NCBI GenBank assembly: GCA_019423635.1
Contig: JAHZBA010000065.1
Span: 1 to 5,622 of the forward strand
Direction of reading: 5' to 3'
DNA from: Clostridiales bacterium
Lineage (GTDB): Bacteria > Bacillota > Clostridia > Oscillospirales > Oscillospiraceae
DNA length: 5,622 nucleotides
Shown: piece by piece, positions 3,609 to 5,622 of the stretch
Layout: each line of letters opens with the position of its first letter
How positions within the stretch are numbered: position 1 is the stretch's first letter
The notes under the pieces: model-generated
Told to the model about the DNA's origin: nothing
Databases searched by the model: none
The model's input: the letters and a program-made list of their open reading frames with translations, nothing else
Made by a program: the position numbers and the translations under genes

Positions 3609-5622
3609 ATGCCAGCCATGAACGAATTCCTAAAAACCCTCTCCACCCTCCCGGAGGCCGCGGAGCTGATCCGCCGGATCGAGGAGGGCGGCTGTCCTGC
3701 CGCCGTCACCGGCCTCCAGCCGGTGCAGCGGGCCTGTCTGGGCGCCGCTGTGGCCATGGGCGCCCGGCGGCGCCCGGTGTTCCTCTGCGGCGACGAGCGG
3801 GAGGCCCGGCAGCTGGCGGGAGACCTGGAGACCCTGCTGGGGCAGCGGCCGGCGGTGCTGCTGAGCCGGGAGTGGCAGCTGCGGCCCGGCGCTGTGGCCT
3901 CCCGGGACTGGGAGCGGAGCCGCCTGGCGGCCCTCTATGCCCTGACCCGGGAGGACTGCGGCGCGGTGGTGGCCACGGCGGACGCCCTTCTGGCCCGGAC
4001 GCTGCCGCAGTCGCTGCTGCGGTCCCTGAGCTTCACCCTGGAGCTGGGCGGGCAGGTGGATCTGAGGGCCCTGCCGGGGCGGCTCCTCTCCGCCGGGTAC
4101 GCCCGCTGTGAGCAGGTGGAGGGCGTGGGCCAGTTCGCCCTGCGGGGCGGCATCCTGGATATCTTCTCCCCCCTGATGGACCAGCCGGTGCGGTGCGAGT
4201 TCTTCGACGACGAGATCGACTCCATGGGCACCTTTGACCCCGGCACCCAGCGGCGGACGGCCAACGTGCCCTCCGCCCTGATCCTGCCGGCGGCGGAGGT
4301 CCTGCCGGACTGCGCCCCCGGCGGCCGCCAGGGTCTGGCGGAGACTCTGGAGCGCCTGGCCGGGAAGCTGGAGAAAAAGCCCAAAACCCAGGCTGCCGCC
4401 CAGCGTCTCCGGGAGGACGCGGAGAAGCTGAGACACGGCGCGGACCCCGGCGGCATGGACCGGTATCTGGCCGCCGTCTACCCCGACGCCTCCGCCGGCC
4501 TTGGCTATCTGCCCGGCGACGCCGTGGTCTTTCTCTGCGAGTCGGGGCGGGTGGACGAGCGGGTCAAGGGGACCCTGCTCCAGAACCGGCAGGACGTGGA
4601 GGCCCTGCTGGAGGCGGGGCTCATGGCCGGGGAGTACGGCAAGCTGACCCTCTCCGCCGAGGAGCTCTACGCAGGCCTGGAGGACTTCCCCGTGGTCATG
4701 GCGGACGCCCTGCCCACCTCCCGCCGCCCCCTGCGGCCCCGGAGTCTCCTGGGAATCACCGCCCGGCAGCTGAGCTCCTACGGCGGAAGTCTGGAGACCG
4801 CCGTGACGGATCTTGCGCACTACCGCGCCGCGGGCAGCGCGGTGCTGGTGCTGTGCGCCGGGGAGAGCCGGGCGAAAAATCTCCAGCGGCTGCTGGAGGA
4901 GCGGCAGATCCCCTCGGTCATCGACCTCCAGGGGAAGTCCATGCCCGGCCCCGGCGAGGTACGCATCCTGGAGGGGGCCCTCTCCGCCGGATGCGAGTGG
5001 CCTCAGCTGAAGCTGGCGGTGCTGACGGAGGGCCAGCTGGCCGCCGTCGCCCCCCGGAAGGCCCGGGCGAAAAAGGTCTCCAACCGCCAGAAGCTCCAGT
5101 CCTACACGGATCTCTCCCCCGGGGACCTGGTGGTCCACGTCCACCACGGCGTGGGCCGGTTTGCGGGGATTCAGAAGATGCCTGTGGACGGGGTGGAGAA
5201 GGACTATATCAAGATCGACTACGCCGGCGGCGACTGCCTCTATGTCCCCGCCACCCAGCTGGACCAGGTGTCCAAGTACATCGGCGGCGGCGAGGACCAG
5301 GAGCGGACGAAGCTCAACAAACTGGGGGGCACCGAGTGGGCCAAGCAGAAGACCCGGGCCAAGAAGGCCGCCAAGGACCTGGCCAAGGGCCTCACCCAGC
5401 TCTACGCCGAGCGCCAGCGCCGCCCCGGCTTTGCCTTCTCCCCGGACTCCCCCTGGCAGCGGGAGTTTGAGGACGCCTTCCCCTACGCGGAGACCGAAGA
5501 CCAGCTGCGGGCCATTCAGGAGATCAAATCCGACATGGAGCGCCCCCGGCCCATGGACCGGCTCCTCTGCGGCGACGTGGGCTACGGCAAGACGGAGGTG
5601 GCCCTCCGGGCGGTGATGAAGT
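3609..5622 (+). CDS. mfd: Transcription-repair coupling factor Mfd, N-terminal 671 residues (runs off right edge)
   Basis: DNA translocase that pushes RNA polymerase stalled at DNA damage off the template and recruits UvrA/UvrB for excision repair. The first 671 codons of an expected 1,150 or so are present. The N-terminal UvrB-like module includes the diagnostic QFALRGGILDIFSP (residues 175-188) and, as usual in Mfd, has no working Walker A of its own. A variable helical and linker region follows. The CarD-like RNA-polymerase-interaction domain starts near residue 501 (DLSPGDLVVHVHHGVGRF). The first RecG-like helicase lobe starts near residue 630 (ETEDQLRAI), with Walker A GDVGYGKTEVA at 655-665 (Lys661). 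The second lobe, TRG motif and C-terminal domain lie beyond the window. The ATG at 3609 follows GGAGG (3597-3601) with 7 bases of spacing; ATG 3618 would be too far away. The frame is open throughout. The ribosome binding site lies just outside the upstream insertion, so translation signals are intact. Confidence 0.97.
   Translation, partial: MPAMNEFLKTLSTLPEAAELIRRIEEGGCPAAVTGLQPVQRACLGAAVAMGARRRPVFLCGDEREARQLAGDLETLLGQRPAVLLSREWQLRPGAVASRDWERSRLAALYALTREDCGAVVATADALLARTLPQSLLRSLSFTLELGGQVDLRALPGRLLSAGYARCEQVEGVGQFALRGGILDIFSPLMDQPVRCEFFDDEIDSMGTFDPGTQRRTANVPSALILPAAEVLPDCAPGGRQGLAETLERLAGKLEKKPKTQAAAQRLREDAEKLRHGADPGGMDRYLAAVYPDASAGLGYLPGDAVVFLCESGRVDERVKGTLLQNRQDVEALLEAGLMAGEYGKLTLSAEELYAGLEDFPVVMADALPTSRRPLRPRSLLGITARQLSSYGGSLETAVTDLAHYRAAGSAVLVLCAGESRAKNLQRLLEERQIPSVIDLQGKSMPGPGEVRILEGALSAGCEWPQLKLAVLTEGQLAAVAPRKARAKKVSNRQKLQSYTDLSPGDLVVHVHHGVGRFAGIQKMPVDGVEKDYIKIDYAGGDCLYVPATQLDQVSKYIGGGEDQERTKLNKLGGTEWAKQKTRAKKAAKDLAKGLTQLYAERQRRPGFAFSPDSPWQREFEDAFPYAETEDQLRAIQEIKSDMERPRPMDRLLCGDVGYGKTEVALRAVMK

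Noticed and set aside
3485..4111. A 208-codon plus-strand frame starting in the inserted element and overlapping mfd
   Set aside because: It begins inside the non-coding insertion without a ribosome binding site and becomes a low-complexity Gly/Ala/Arg/Pro shadow of the real mfd frame.
3630..5147. A 505-codon minus-strand frame opposite mfd
   Set aside because: Long antisense frames arise easily opposite GC-biased genes. The product is Gly/Gln/His/Leu-rich with no domain, and the plus strand encodes a clear Mfd.

Overview
The window reads as chromosomal DNA from a GC-rich, low-GC-ancestry Firmicute, most likely a member of the Clostridia close to the Oscillospiraceae (Flavonifractor/Pseudoflavonifractor-like). 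This rests on the strongly G/C-biased third codon positions, strong GGAGG-type ribosome binding sites, sigma-A-type promoters, and the gene order (glmU-like)-prs-pth-mfd, which matches the Bacillus/Clostridium glmU-prs-(ctc)-pth-(fin)-mfd cluster. The genus is an inference; the gene identities are much firmer.

Left part (1-780), minus strand: the first 50 codons of phosphoglycerate kinase (pgk, running off the left edge) and a complete tRNA 2'-O-methyltransferase gene (trmL). Each has its own candidate sigma-A promoter, TTGAAT-17-TATCAT for pgk and TTGAAT-17-TACAAT for trmL. The pgk promoter carries a perfect 6+6 bp palindrome inside its spacer.

Middle gap (780-1125): no convincing gene. It holds a strong stem-loop followed by T7 on the minus strand, which looks like an intrinsic terminator shielding trmL from antisense transcription, and a second GC-rich hairpin. 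It ends in an extended -10 promoter (TGTTATAAT) that starts the plus-strand operon.

Right part (1172-5622), plus strand: a 161-aa protein resembling a shrunken GlmU/nucleotidyltransferase domain without the catalytic signature; prs (ribose-phosphate pyrophosphokinase, complete); pth (peptidyl-tRNA hydrolase, complete); and the first 671 codons of mfd (transcription-repair coupling factor, running off the right edge). Together these genes supply PRPP for nucleotide synthesis, recycle peptidyl-tRNA and rescue stalled RNA polymerase at DNA damage. No direct mechanistic link between them is implied beyond conserved co-location.

The most notable non-coding feature is a roughly 210-bp MITE-like element between pth and mfd. 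It is bounded by inverted repeats and by TA (or CTAG) on both sides, and its left edge lies inside the pth stop codon. Removing it in silico leaves the pth stop codon intact and places the mfd start 17 bp downstream with its Shine-Dalgarno in between, a textbook operon junction. The insertion therefore appears to have split an operon without damaging either gene. I did not find a clearly new multi-gene system; the best candidates for novelty are this insertion and the degenerate GlmU-like protein.
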